DNA of 64,000 nucleotides from Bdellovibrionales bacterium (lineage in GTDB: Bacteria; Bdellovibrionota; UBA2428), in the NCBI GenBank assembly GCA_018266335.1, contig JAFEAR010000043.1:1-64000 (forward strand). The letters run 5' to 3'. The notes under the pieces are model-generated. The model searched no databases, was not told where the DNA came from, and worked only from the letters and a program-made list of their open reading frames with translations. Positions 8,248 to 16,861 of the stretch are shown in pieces. The position numbers were made by a program, and so were the translations under genes. Numbering within the stretch: the stretch's first letter is position 1; each line of letters starts with the position of its first letter.

Positions 8248-9228
8248 CTATTCCCCCTCCGAATCAAAGAGCACAAGTAACTCCTGCCCCTCGGGTACTT
8301 CGATGACGGGAGTGGAGTTTTTCAGTTCCTCCATGATGCTATTGCCCTCCTCAAGACTGGCTTTTTCCGAGCCATTCAGAAGAGCATTTTTCATTGAAGG
8401 AGCTTTAACGGGCACTCCCATCGGTCCCGCTCTTTGAGTGTCTTGAAGTGCCTCTGACATTCCAGACAAGAAGTTAAGTCCAATGCCTGCGGCTAGCCTC
8501 ACCATGCGCGACCCAACCTTGGAGCCTTTAAGCCCTACGATTTTGTCGGAAACGTCGGCGGCCTCGGCATGGATCTTAAAACTTTTACCGGAACTCAAGA
8601 CGGCTTTTGTGAATGCGACCATGAGGCGCTGCTCGTTTGAAGTTCCTCGGCCAAGAAGCAGTGTTTCTGATTCGATTACTGGCGCACCGTTGACTATGAT
8701 AGGTTCGGTGAGCACGGCGCGAACTGGCCCGTTTGAAGCGCCGCTTTCAAGTTTGGCTTTTGCGAAGGTACCGGGCGGAATCAAATCCTGTCCCTGCGGC
8801 TCAATTAGCGCCGGACCAACCAGGGCAATTTTTTCTCCCCTTCGTCCCGCCGCCGCAATGTCATGCTGCATCTTCCAGAAATCACGTTCGGCCGCTTGGG
8901 GATCATAGGCGGTAAATCCTGGTGCTAGAATTTGACTTGATCCAGTTAGCACGTCGGCGCCGATCTCAGCGCGTGATGTTGGCCGCGACCAAACCCTAAG
9001 GTAGAGCCACCTTCCGGACAGATATGAAAGGCCAAAGGCGATAAGAAGCCCAAAACCCCATGCAAAATACGAGTTCGCGGAAACGGGCGCTTTTGGAAGC
9101 CGGGTTCTATATGTTACGCCAAAGAGCGATTGATCTGATTTAGCGTTTAGAGCTTCGGTTGCCGCGCTGCCGCCCTCCTTTCTATTGTCGGGCGGCTGTA
9201 CGGCAGTGGTTTCTGGAGTCTCGTTCAT
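8248..9228 (-). CDS. virB10: VirB10/TrbI-like channel protein
   Basis: A 326-residue bitopic protein: a cytoplasmic N-terminus of about 50 residues, one membrane helix (YFAWGFGLLIAFGLSYL), then a periplasmic region. The C-terminal beta-barrel domain is recognisable by LIPPGTFAKAKLESG, VRAVLTEPI, SETLLLGRG and GSRMVRLAAGIG. VirB10 spans both membranes and gates the secretion channel. GGGAGG precedes ATG 9228. It lies between the VirB9-like gene and the coupling ATPase, the normal order. Confidence 0.85.
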   Translation of the reverse strand: MNETPETTAVQPPDNRKEGGSAATEALNAKSDQSLFGVTYRTRLPKAPVSANSYFAWGFGLLIAFGLSYLSGRWLYLRVWSRPTSRAEIGADVLTGSSQILAPGFTAYDPQAAERDFWKMQHDIAAAGRRGEKIALVGPALIEPQGQDLIPPGTFAKAKLESGASNGPVRAVLTEPIIVNGAPVIESETLLLGRGTSNEQRLMVAFTKAVLSSGKSFKIHAEAADVSDKIVGLKGSKVGSRMVRLAAGIGLNFLSGMSEALQDTQRAGPMGVPVKAPSMKNALLNGSEKASLEEGNSIMEELKNSTPVIEVPEGQELLVLFDSEGE

Positions 9229-9231
9229 AAG

Positions 9232-9732
9232 CTACTTCCTCCCAGATCCTCTTGGCGTAGGTGGGTGTGACGCGGCCACCGCATTTTTTCGAGGAACTTT
9301 CGCGGGTTTGGGCTCCATTCCGTCGCGAACGATGATGATCGTTGCCTCCGAATTCATCACGGCAACAAGGTCAAAGGTGAACCGACGACCATAAAGATAA
9401 ACAAAGAGGTGCGCCCGTGCATTCGGCGCGAGCGGCGTCACCACCAAATCGCGTTCCACATATTCAATTCCAAAGGATCCTTTTTGCCCAAGGATGACCT
9501 GTGTAGGACGAACCGGAAAACTAAGTGCGGTTCCGCGACTTGAAATCGGTGCCTGCGTCGTTGAGTCGTCGGTGAGCCAGACATGGCGGACTTCAGCCGA
9601 AAACGCCTGCGAGCTTGCAAGTGTCAGGGCAAGGAGCCCGACAAGAACGCTAAAAAGAACGTAAAGCGGCGCGTTCGATGGATGAGCCTCGGAGTCACCG
9701 GACTTTTGATTTTCCTTAGTGTCCATTTTCAT
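9232..9732 (-). CDS. VirB9-like outer-membrane complex protein
   Basis: A 166-residue exported protein. After a charged start and a hydrophobic segment ending in ASSQAFSA, the mature part begins EVRHVWL and continues with TALSFPVRPTQVIL, GFGIEY-like (GSFGIEYVERDLVVTPL) and HLFVYLYGRRFTFDLV. This is the pattern of the VirB9/TraK N-terminal domain. It is short for VirB9 and lacks the C-terminal domain that binds VirB7, so it may be an N-terminal-domain-only version. The analogous gene in the second operon (61092-61478) is equally short. AGGAGG lies five bases before ATG 9732. Confidence 0.72.
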   Translation of the reverse strand: MKMDTKENQKSGDSEAHPSNAPLYVLFSVLVGLLALTLASSQAFSAEVRHVWLTDDSTTQAPISSRGTALSFPVRPTQVILGQKGSFGIEYVERDLVVTPLAPNARAHLFVYLYGRRFTFDLVAVMNSEATIIIVRDGMEPKPAKVPRKNAVAASHPPTPRGSGRK

Positions 9733-10324
9733 GGTTTCCTCCTGGAGAAAGCGAAGGTTCGGTCTTGGGTAGAATTTGATTGGTGGTTTTTGCCTCCTCT
9801 TTGGCCACCTTTGGCTCAGTGCCGACCAAAATTAACCCGTAAGGATTCGCGACCGTTCGAACGGTCGAGCCGAGAGTCAAAACGAGCGGGAATTTGAACG
9901 CTGAGCGCAGATCACCAACCGAGATCAGTCGATCCGTATCAACTTCGAGTTTGTCACCTTGCCGCAGAATTCCGTTCAAAAACAATCGCTGCTTCATGCC
10001 GCGATCTTTGAGTTCGGTACGATCTTTTGTGGAAGCCTTGAGTTCCGAAACTGAAAGAAGCGCCGCCGAGGGTTGACCTTCAAAATCAAATCGCTCATGC
10101 AGAACTTCACGCACAAAGGCTTCGATCTCGGGGTTGGTGGGAGCCGCGTCCGTCAACTGAACGGCACGGCTTTGGCACTCTCGCTCGATCACAAGTGGGG
10201 CTCGTGTGGCTAGTGTGGCAATGAGAAGCGATAGTCCAAGCAATAGGACTGCAAGAGAGATCACGACCCATTTGAGAGCGGTGTTTTCATTAGTGAGTTT
10301 TGTTAGGGTATCTACAAATCGCAT
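9716..10324 (-). CDS. VirB8/TraE-like assembly protein
   Basis: A 202-residue bitopic protein: a short cytoplasmic N-terminus, one membrane helix (about residues 18-40, VVISLAVLLLGLSLLIATLA), and a periplasmic domain containing NPEIEAFVREVLHERFDF, KQRLFLNGI and LEVDTDRLISVGDLRSAF. These fit the TraE/VirB8 family, which nucleates the channel. The C-terminal 30 residues are a polar tail. GGAGG precedes ATG 10324. It overlaps the VirB9-like gene by 17 bases. No VirB8 counterpart is visible in the second operon. Confidence 0.72.
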   Translation of the reverse strand: MRFVDTLTKLTNENTALKWVVISLAVLLLGLSLLIATLATRAPLVIERECQSRAVQLTDAAPTNPEIEAFVREVLHERFDFEGQPSAALLSVSELKASTKDRTELKDRGMKQRLFLNGILRQGDKLEVDTDRLISVGDLRSAFKFPLVLTLGSTVRTVANPYGLILVGTEPKVAKEEAKTTNQILPKTEPSLSPGGNHENGH

Positions 10325-10475
10325 TTTTTAGCCTCCAAAATTGGCGAAAAATTGCGGGACAAAACGGCGGCCTTGCGCAGCCCGGATTGGTTTTTGGGGG
10401 CAGACACGCACAGCACGTTTTTTTGAGTTGGAGCTGCGCGGCCACACGTTTCATCCCAGCGAATTTCAGCTAAGC

Positions 10476-10739
10476 TCAGTTTTTATTTGGATTTGGAACA
10501 AATGTCGGATCATGCTCAGCTAGAGATTTATCCATGTTGGGCTTCGTCGTAGAGGAATAGGGCCCAATTACATGGGCTGGTTCGCAAACATTCGCGCGGA
10601 AATCTCCCAGTTCCAAATAACAAATTCCGGTCAATACGAAGAATGCTACAGCAATTTGAACCGCGTAGTGTGCGGTTTGCTGGATCGTTCTAAGAAGGCT
10701 CGCTGCTGCTTGTTTGAGTTCATTGGTGGGGTTATTCAT
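10476..10739 (-). CDS. Small membrane protein of the conjugation operon
   Basis: An 87-residue protein with one hydrophobic helix (residues 26-45, YAVQIAVAFFVLTGICYL) and a polar C-terminus. Its ATG overlaps the stop of the VirB6-like gene (ATGA), showing coupling. No family is recognised; size and position are compatible with an accessory inner-membrane component. The 150 bases downstream (10325-10475) hold no gene I can support. Confidence 0.6.
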   Translation of the reverse strand: MNNPTNELKQAAASLLRTIQQTAHYAVQIAVAFFVLTGICYLELGDFRANVCEPAHVIGPYSSTTKPNMDKSLAEHDPTFVPNPNKN

Positions 10740-11782
10740 TTTTTATCTCCATCCTTAGGTTGCGGTCGTGTCGTGTGTGCGTGACTCTCACGTCGAAGTC
10801 TTTTTTGCAGCCACCCAGGTGGCTCCGTCGGAGGCGGAATTTTTGAGATCCAGGGAGGAGGCGACGGGGATCCTCGCGGGGCCTGGATAGAATTTTTGGG
10901 AATCCCACTCGCCTGTTTGCCCAGCCCGCCACTTGATAGTCCAAAACCACCTCGAACAGACTGAGTGGCAAGACCAGCGGTTTTTCCAAGGGCGGTTTTT
11001 TGGGCCTTTGTCGCAAGAAGCGCTGGGTTGAAGCTTGCCGCAGCTAAGGCCATGCCCGACACGGAGGCCGTCATGGAAGCTAGTCCCTTTGAGGTTAAAG
11101 CGTTTACCACCAGCGGCGTAAGAAGCACCGAGCAGGCTAGGATGAGGTTGTAGCAAACAACGGTTAAGAATCCCGGCGACTGAGAAGCTTTTTCAATGTC
11201 GATCGCGGCCGTGCTCCACAGCAGCGTTGCCAATACACTCCAGCAAATCTTCCACGCGCTTACTTCAAATAGCGCACGAAACAGCGCCGTAGTCGCTCCC
11301 GCCGTCGCAGGCAGAATAAACATTGCGATCAGCAGCGGCGAGAAAACGTAAATCAGTACCCAAACAAACGCCACGCCTGCGTTTGCGATGTACACCGAGA
11401 TGTACACGAGAAAAAACGTGATAAATGAAATCCCAACGATGGCGAGTTGTTTGATCGAACTCCAAGACCACGTTAACTCGTGAAGTTTTTGGGAGGTGCG
11501 TTCCATCACAAGGCTTATGTTATGGAGATCGCCCACAGTGTTCGCAAACGCATCGGTCACGTCGGCAATGGCATTGGTAATTTCAGGCAGAGCTACCAGG
11601 AGTAGCGCTGCAACCAACGCCCTGATGATAAGCATCCCGAAGTCTGGGGTGCCACCCATGGGGATTTTGAAGTAGTCGCAAACGACCCCGATGAGAATCA
11701 GAACTGTTGCCAATAAATAAAAGGCGTTTTGGAAAATGCCGTGGAGTGTAACGGCCTCTCTCTGGAGCCAGGATAAATCCAT
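10736..11782 (-). CDS. VirB6/TrbL-like polytopic membrane protein
   Basis: A 348-residue protein with about six membrane segments between residues 15 and 240 (for example FYLLATVLILIGVVC, MLIIRALVAALLLVALPEI, FVWVLIYVFSPLLIAMFI). The FSPLLIA motif and the long periplasmic-type helix with NAIADVTDAFANT are typical of VirB6/TrbL. The C-terminal 100 residues are Gly/Pro-rich and cytoplasmic. Its role is the inner-membrane pore of the channel. AGGGGG lies eleven bases before ATG 11782. It sits between the VirB5-like and small membrane protein genes. Confidence 0.8.
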   Translation of the reverse strand: MDLSWLQREAVTLHGIFQNAFYLLATVLILIGVVCDYFKIPMGGTPDFGMLIIRALVAALLLVALPEITNAIADVTDAFANTVGDLHNISLVMERTSQKLHELTWSWSSIKQLAIVGISFITFFLVYISVYIANAGVAFVWVLIYVFSPLLIAMFILPATAGATTALFRALFEVSAWKICWSVLATLLWSTAAIDIEKASQSPGFLTVVCYNLILACSVLLTPLVVNALTSKGLASMTASVSGMALAAASFNPALLATKAQKTALGKTAGLATQSVRGGFGLSSGGLGKQASGIPKNSIQAPRGSPSPPPWISKIPPPTEPPGWLQKRLRRESHAHTTRPQPKDGDKK

Positions 11783-11801
11783 ATATTGCGGTACCCCCTA
11801 T

Positions 11802-12491
11802 TTAGAATCTTGGCACTTGGAAGGTTGGCTTGAGCGCCTGCATGGCACCGCCCAAGGCGTCCGAGGTGCCGAGCAGAAACCGGGTACTCTCTTTTTCCCT
11901 TCGATTTTCGATAGCAAGGGACTGGGCCTGAAGCTTAAGTCCCGTCGCCTGAGTTCTTAGGGACTGATTCATTACCGTGAGAAGCACCCCGATTCCCTCA
12001 GCCGAAAGTTTTGCCGCACCTCCGGGCGACACACTATGAGAGAAGTCTTTGATGCGATCCCCAATGTCATCGATTTTTCTGGTGTAGTCGTAGACTTGAT
12101 TATTAAGCGAAATGGCTTCAGCTACACTTTGATCCGCATCCGTTTGTACGCGTGTATCTGCTGAGCTGGGCACGGATCCATACACCGTGGCAATACCCTG
12201 AAGAGCGCGGTTTACTTTATCCCAATCTTTGTAAATACCGGGGTCGATATTTGGATATACAGTTCGAATGAGTTGAAGGGAGTCATTGATGCCTCGGTTA
12301 ATTTGCCGGATGAGATCGAGCTGACTTGAGGCACTATTAAGAAGACTACGAAGCTCAGTTAGCTGTTTAACGGCATTCGCCAAAATTTCGATCAGTACCG
12401 CGACGTCTCCGCCCCAAATATCGGCGTGCGCCGGACCACTTGAAATAAGAATGCCGCTAGCAAAAGTTAGCGCCTGTAAAAAACGTCTCAT
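11802..12491 (-). CDS. VirB5/TrbJ-like pilus-tip protein
   Basis: A 229-residue secreted protein. The signal peptide ends SSGPAHA/D. The mature part is helical and coiled, with IEILANAVKQLTELRSLLNSA near the start and SAEGIGVLLTVMNQSLRTQATGLKLQAQSLA near the end, as in TrbJ/VirB5 proteins that sit on the pilus tip. ATG 12491 overlaps the VirB4 stop by four bases, with GGGAGG in front. The second operon carries a similar domain fused to VirB4 rather than as a separate gene. Confidence 0.8.
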   Translation of the reverse strand: MRRFLQALTFASGILISSGPAHADIWGGDVAVLIEILANAVKQLTELRSLLNSASSQLDLIRQINRGINDSLQLIRTVYPNIDPGIYKDWDKVNRALQGIATVYGSVPSSADTRVQTDADQSVAEAISLNNQVYDYTRKIDDIGDRIKDFSHSVSPGGAAKLSAEGIGVLLTVMNQSLRTQATGLKLQAQSLAIENRREKESTRFLLGTSDALGGAMQALKPTFQVPRF

Positions 12492-14920
12492 TTCTCGCCT
12501 CCCTTGGATTTGCTCGTCTGTGAGCTTGCGGCGACACCGTTTGGAAAGTTTTGGGCGAGCCGTTGAAGCCGCTCGAAAGAACTCTCTCCAGGATATTCTT
12601 TTTCTGCGCGGTCAATTTCGGCGAGATCTTTTGGGTCGGTAGTTGCAATCCAGTACTCAAGCGGTGTGGACTCGATCACTGCGACCGTGTGGTTATCGTT
12701 GGCGACGAGGAATGCTTCCGAGAAGAATCCCTTTTCTTGGCGCAGGCTTTTAACAAGAGCGACCTCGTTGTCGTTTAGCGAGAGTGTTTCTTGCAGCCGT
12801 CCGTAGTCAATCTGCCCTTGAGTTAGACACCACTTCACGGAGCAGTTGGGAAGAATCGCCGAGGCAATTTTAGATTTCGCGAAATCATCCATGTCTTGCG
12901 AGATCGCAATGGCCGAAGCGCGGTACTTTCGAAATGTGCGAAAAACCTCTTCGATGAACACAAGACCCGAGTCGTTTTTGAGAAGCCGCCAGCATTCATC
13001 AAAAACAAGAAATTTCATTGTGGCCCGGTCACGAGCAACAACACGCCAAACGAAGTCAGTGATGATGAATAAGCAAACGGTTTGTAGATCTGGGTAAGAT
13101 TCAAGGCCCTTCAAATCAAACGCCACGACGGATCTCGTCAGCTCAAGATTTGTTGGCCGGTCAATGAAGCGGCCGTAAGGGGTATCCCCGCACCACGGAG
13201 CAAGAATTCGCGCGTAGCGGCGAATCTCGGCATCTGGGTGGGCAGCGAGAATGTCTTTTAGCGTACTGAGCCGTGGTTGTGCGGTGTTGTCATAGACGTG
13301 AGTAATGGCATCTTCAATTTCGGCTCGGTGGAGTTTCGGCAAACGAAGCTCACCCTCCTCCTTGGTCATCAGCTCCACGAGCGTCACAATGAATTTGATT
13401 TTTTGACTTGAGGGAGCGGTCTCACCGGACGCCAAGTCAAACGGATTAAACGAAAAGCCGCTTTCAACACCGAGTGCGACATACTGCCCATCGAGATTTT
13501 CGGAGAGCTTTTTGTAGGAGCCTCCGATATCCACAAAAAACACCTTTGGGTTGTCTTTTAGCATTTGGAGAAGCAGCAAATTCGTCATGAATGACTTTCC
13601 GGCGCCGCTACCGCCGGAGATGAGCTGGTTCGAGTTCGTCAGATTGCTGTCGAATGGATTGAAACTTAGAAGAGCCCCCTCGCGATTTCGCAGTAAAATG
13701 GCAGGCTCCTTGTGACCACGCCACGGAGCAAAAACGGGAATCAAATCCGAAAGATTCGAAGTTTTCATTCTGCGTTCACGTTCGCGGGACCGAGCGTTCG
13801 GAAGCGAAAGTTCTGAAAAAATGTCAAACGCGGCAAGCGTCTCGACCATGGCTTCGGCGCCGTTTAGATGACGGATCGCGAGAAGCGTTCTTGCCGTGTT
13901 TTCATCTAGGCGGGATTGATCCGTGTCCGATAGAACTACGGTAAGGCTTGTACGGTAGACTTTCTCCGAGCTACCGATCATTTCCTCTAGTAGCGACTCA
14001 AGGTCTTGGAGCTTGGCAATCGAATCGAGATCGCTCACACCAGCTTTTTTGCCCGTAACCATAGAGTGGGCTACGCGCCGACTCCGCTGCAGCTTTTCAA
14101 TTTCTTGCGCTTGGTCGGGTACGTGAATAGATAGAAAGCATTTCGAGCCAAACGGCAGAGCATTTAAACTTGCGGCCATTCCCGAAACTGTTTGCTCGGG
14201 CGTGGATTTAAGCGAGATCACGCGAAAGTGAGTTTCGCCGATTCGAAATCCTTTGGGAGTCACCTCAACGTCGGTCGAAATCAGGTCTGGGGCCACCTCA
14301 TCAAAGTCGATTGTGGAAAGCGATACGACTCCGCTAGGGTTCCACATTCGGTAGCTGAGCGAGGCGACCTCGCGCGCGTCAAGGCGCCTGGGCGATAGGC
14401 CCAGGCGCGAGAGCTCGCCATCGATTTGAGTCTGTAGACGCTTTGTTTGCTCGATTTCTAGAGCAAGCTGCGTTTCGCTAAGCCGCACAAACTTTTTGGC
14501 CGAGGTAAAAATGGACTTTTTCGGTGTAGCCGAGCTTGGAGCCTTTCGAACAACTAGGTACATCCGGTGGACGGGCATAGCGCCTGTGCCATCGAGCTCC
14601 GACATGCAGTCTACCCTTGCCTGCGCGAGGTCTTGAACAAGGGAACTAGAGGCGCCACCTGCCCGATTCTTGAACTCGGAAAGCTTTTCGCTATTTCCTG
14701 ACTCAATGCTCTGAACGAACTGAAGATCAAGGTGTGGTGGTAGTCCATTCAGGAAAGAACCAATGCGGGATGTCCAGGTATTGATGGTGTCATCGGCGGA
14801 CGACGAAATATCGGCTCCTATGAGTTCAAAGCTAAATCCTATGGATCCATCGCGGAAAATCGCGAAATCTTTTTCGAAACCCCAGAGTTCAATTTTTTCA
14901 ACAAGCGCTCCTCTTTTCAT
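12488..14920 (-). CDS. virB4: VirB4/TraC-like conjugation ATPase
   Basis: An 810-residue ATPase that powers pilus and channel assembly. Walker A GGSGAGKSF lies near residue 436, Walker B MKFLVFDECWRLL near 637, and the family motifs VFFVDIGGSYKKL and AIAISQDMDDF are clear. The N-terminal 400 residues match the VirB4 receptor domain, including LNALPFGSKCFLSIHV. It overlaps the VirB3-like gene upstream and the VirB5-like gene downstream, each by four bases. It is complete and full length. In the second operon the same function is part of a larger fusion. Confidence 0.93.
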   Translation of the reverse strand: MKRGALVEKIELWGFEKDFAIFRDGSIGFSFELIGADISSSADDTINTWTSRIGSFLNGLPPHLDLQFVQSIESGNSEKLSEFKNRAGGASSSLVQDLAQARVDCMSELDGTGAMPVHRMYLVVRKAPSSATPKKSIFTSAKKFVRLSETQLALEIEQTKRLQTQIDGELSRLGLSPRRLDAREVASLSYRMWNPSGVVSLSTIDFDEVAPDLISTDVEVTPKGFRIGETHFRVISLKSTPEQTVSGMAASLNALPFGSKCFLSIHVPDQAQEIEKLQRSRRVAHSMVTGKKAGVSDLDSIAKLQDLESLLEEMIGSSEKVYRTSLTVVLSDTDQSRLDENTARTLLAIRHLNGAEAMVETLAAFDIFSELSLPNARSRERERRMKTSNLSDLIPVFAPWRGHKEPAILLRNREGALLSFNPFDSNLTNSNQLISGGSGAGKSFMTNLLLLQMLKDNPKVFFVDIGGSYKKLSENLDGQYVALGVESGFSFNPFDLASGETAPSSQKIKFIVTLVELMTKEEGELRLPKLHRAEIEDAITHVYDNTAQPRLSTLKDILAAHPDAEIRRYARILAPWCGDTPYGRFIDRPTNLELTRSVVAFDLKGLESYPDLQTVCLFIITDFVWRVVARDRATMKFLVFDECWRLLKNDSGLVFIEEVFRTFRKYRASAIAISQDMDDFAKSKIASAILPNCSVKWCLTQGQIDYGRLQETLSLNDNEVALVKSLRQEKGFFSEAFLVANDNHTVAVIESTPLEYWIATTDPKDLAEIDRAEKEYPGESSFERLQRLAQNFPNGVAASSQTSKSKGGEK

Positions 14921-15261
14921 TTCGAGCCCCCCATGAAGTGGCGAGGTTTTAGGATGTCCGCAATAATACGGCGGTCCGACTTTCCACCGTCCGCAAACGC
15001 CTCATAGCGCTTTGGTTTCACATGAAATCGAATGAAGTGAACGAGGTAGTTGTCGGGCTTGCCGCGTTTTGACACCCAAAGCGTTGCCGCGAGTAGAAAC
15101 GATGGAATCCAAACTGTAACTGCGCGCATGTTGAGAGGCCCCGTCAATAAATTCAAAACTGAAATCAGCAAAAAAATTGCGAGCAAGTCGACAACCTCAA
15201 ACCCTGCAATTTTAAGTTTTCGTTCAAGACATGGATTTGTTTTCGTCACACGTAAACTCAT
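14917..15261 (-). CDS. VirB3-like inner-membrane protein
   Basis: A 114-residue protein starting MSLRVTKTNPCLERKLKIAG with two membrane segments (VVDLLAIFLLISVLNLL and VTVWIPSFLLAATLWV) and a basic C-terminus (HVKPKRYEAF). This is the size and plan of VirB3/TraL proteins that partner VirB4. I prefer ATG 15261 to the TTG at 15276 because GGAG lies nine bases ahead. It overlaps virB4 by four bases, consistent with partnership. Confidence 0.75.
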   Translation of the reverse strand: MSLRVTKTNPCLERKLKIAGFEVVDLLAIFLLISVLNLLTGPLNMRAVTVWIPSFLLAATLWVSKRGKPDNYLVHFIRFHVKPKRYEAFADGGKSDRRIIADILKPRHFMGGSK

Positions 15262-15310
15262 ATAGGCGTTCTCCAATCGTGACCTTGTTTGAGAAAATTA
15301 AGGGATCCAA

Positions 15311-15451
15311 GAACAGGGAGAGCAGAGAGCGGTTAGTTGCGGCCCCGATAGCCAAGAAATGTTCGCTTGGACAAAAATGCGATGAGGAGGTGGGACGCAT
15401 AATTGGTCCGGGGGGCTCTGAGCTGTTTGCGACTGTAGGCTCTCCCTGTTC
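15311..15451. repeat. 13-bp inverted repeat enclosing 115 bases
   Basis: GAACAGGGAGAGC (15311-15323) and its perfect complement GCTCTCCCTGTTC (15439-15451) bracket a gene-free stretch between the pilin and VirB3-like genes. The transcript could fold into a long hairpin with internal structure. A post-pilin attenuator or processing element is the simplest reading; a small mobile-repeat relic is the alternative. Confidence 0.45.
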
Positions 15452-15475
15452 GTTGGATTTTTCCTTAAGGGTTCG

Positions 15476-15853
15476 TCAGTTGACGACCCCCCGAATGAAT
15501 TCAATGAGGCTAGGCGCTCCGAACCCAACTCCTGCCCCGATCAGCGCCAGAATTAGGTGGGAGCGTGCATTTTCACGACCCATTACAAAAGACAGTCCCG
15601 CGAAAATAAGGCCAATAATGCCTCCAACGGGAAGTACAAAGTTGATGAGCTTTGACTGAATGGCCATCAAACTTGATTCGACAGAGGCATAAGCAAGCGT
15701 CGGAATGGCGCCTGCGGCGAAGGCTAGTACCGGTGCGAGGCGCGAATGAAACACTTTGCCGACTTCGTCCGATTGAGTCTCTGTGGATTCAGCCGCCGCT
15801 GTGCTTTTTGAAGTCTGGCGCTTGAGTTTCTTTTTGATTTGTTTTGGTGCCAT
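15476..15853 (-). CDS. VirB2-like pilin subunit
   Basis: A 125-residue precursor. A long basic leader (KKKLKRQTSK) precedes a hydrophobic segment (LAPVLAFAAGAIPTLAYA) and a probable cleavage site, after which the mature part has two hydrophobic helices (LINFVLPVGGIIGLIFAGLSFVMG and SHLILALIGAGVGFGAP), as in TrbC/VirB2 pilins. GGAG is seven bases from ATG 15853. A large inverted repeat follows the gene, perhaps separating high pilin expression from the downstream genes. Confidence 0.75.
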   Translation of the reverse strand: MAPKQIKKKLKRQTSKSTAAAESTETQSDEVGKVFHSRLAPVLAFAAGAIPTLAYASVESSLMAIQSKLINFVLPVGGIIGLIFAGLSFVMGRENARSHLILALIGAGVGFGAPSLIEFIRGVVN

Positions 15854-15863
15854 AGATGAACTC

Positions 15864-16169
15864 CTACTTTGTTTTTTGAACCGAGGATTGAATCTTCATT
15901 TGCAGAAGAATGGCCTCGATAGTTCTGATGTAATTTTTGAGCGTCGGGTTCTGCTCAAGTTCCATGTTTGAAATTGCGGCGATGAGCCTGCGAACTTCAC
16001 GCTCAAGTGATCCAGTCATGCAGTGACGCTCCTTTCTTGCCTTTGTTAAAAGCCTCTGCGCCTCTCCAAAGGCGTGAACTAAAACGGCGTTACTCATAAT
16101 CTCTTTGACCGATACGCACCCCATCAGCTCGCGAATCTCACTATGTAGACGCGAGAATTTATTTTTCAT
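15864..16169 (-). CDS. Helical protein, paralog of 16375-16710
   Basis: A 101-residue, soluble, helical protein of unknown family. By eye it aligns with the product at 16375-16710: RELMGCVSVKE / TDLMTTISRKE, NAVLVHAFGEAQ / NPALMQLFWDVK and RLIAAISNMELEQN / NLLNAISDDEFDSN. The two arose by duplication. It precedes the pilin gene and follows a tiny lipoprotein gene. A structural or regulatory role in the channel is possible but not shown. Confidence 0.6.
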   Translation of the reverse strand: MKNKFSRLHSEIRELMGCVSVKEIMSNAVLVHAFGEAQRLLTKARKERHCMTGSLEREVRRLIAAISNMELEQNPTLKNYIRTIEAILLQMKIQSSVQKTK

Positions 16170-16207
16170 AAATCGTTACCCCGCAGCGAAACCGTTGCCT
16201 TGCCTTG

Positions 16208-16360
16208 TTAGAAGTCCCCGCGCTCTATCCAGTGGTAGGGATGTTCGCTAGCCTTCTGTTGGTTCTGAGTGGCGCAGGCATCTGGCGTGGCACCATTCTG
16301 AGAGTTGCAGCTTGCGCAGGAGGCGACGACAAACGGGATTATAAGAAAGATGAATTTCAT
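16208..16360 (-). CDS. Tiny lipoprotein (50 residues)
   Basis: A short gene with ATG at 16360 preceded by GGAG. The product begins MKFIFLIIPFVVASC, a signal peptide with lipobox VASC, so Cys15 would be lipidated. The mature part is short, polar and contains two more cysteines (Cys18 and Cys29), and it ends HPYHWIERGDF. Size and position in a conjugation operon resemble VirB7-type or entry-exclusion lipoproteins; sequence alone does not decide. It lies between the two paralogous helical genes. Confidence 0.65.
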   Translation of the reverse strand: MKFIFLIIPFVVASCASCNSQNGATPDACATQNQQKASEHPYHWIERGDF

Positions 16361-16374
16361 TTATTTCTCCAAAG

Positions 16375-16710
16375 TTATGCGCTGACTACGCCATGACTGC
16401 TGATTTTAAGATTCTCGACTAACAAGACATGCTTGCGCTGAGCCTGTCGTATGCAGTTCATTTTCTTTTGAATTTTTCGCGATTCAATTTCGAGTTCAAC
16501 GTTGCTGTCGAATTCGTCGTCCGAAATGGCATTCAGCAAATTGCCAATATCGACAAGTATCGTGGTAATCAGTGGCGTTTTTCTTCCAAACGCACTTTTG
16601 ACATCCCAGAACAGTTGCATGAGAGCCGGATTGGCGAGCTTTTCCTTGCGTGAAATCGTCGTCATTAAGTCCGTTAGGTCGTCTTCGAGTTCGAAAATCA
16701 TTCTGGACAT
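16375..16710 (-). CDS. Helical protein, paralog of 15864-16169
   Basis: A 111-residue helical protein starting MSRMIFELEDDLTDLM with GGAG eight bases before ATG 16710. It shares three aligned blocks with the 101-residue product two genes downstream. No known domain is recognised. Each paralog is preceded by a tiny lipoprotein gene, so the unit of duplication may be a lipoprotein plus helical-protein pair. Confidence 0.6.
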   Translation of the reverse strand: MSRMIFELEDDLTDLMTTISRKEKLANPALMQLFWDVKSAFGRKTPLITTILVDIGNLLNAISDDEFDSNVELEIESRKIQKKMNCIRQAQRKHVLLVENLKISSHGVVSA

Positions 16711-16723
16711 AAAAATTTCTCCG

Positions 16724-16861
16724 TTACCATTTCAGGTTCATTAAATAGAAAGTCGATGCATCACTCTCTGCAGCCGACGGTAGTCCCACGAACCCCAAGA
16801 CACAGGCCGCGACAACAACGCATCCGCTGAGAAGGCACAAAAACAGAAGAGCTAGTTTCAT
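16724..16861 (-). CDS. Tiny lipoprotein (45 residues)
   Basis: ATG 16861 follows directly on the TAA of the 75-residue gene upstream (TAAATG). The product starts MKLALLFLCLLSGC, a strong signal peptide with lipobox LSGC and lipidated Cys14, and continues with a second hydrophobic run (VVVAACVLGFVGL) before a short tail. Like the 50-residue lipoprotein at 16208-16360 it could be a VirB7-type or exclusion lipoprotein. Confidence 0.62.
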   Translation of the reverse strand: MKLALLFLCLLSGCVVVAACVLGFVGLPSAAESDASTFYLMNLKW

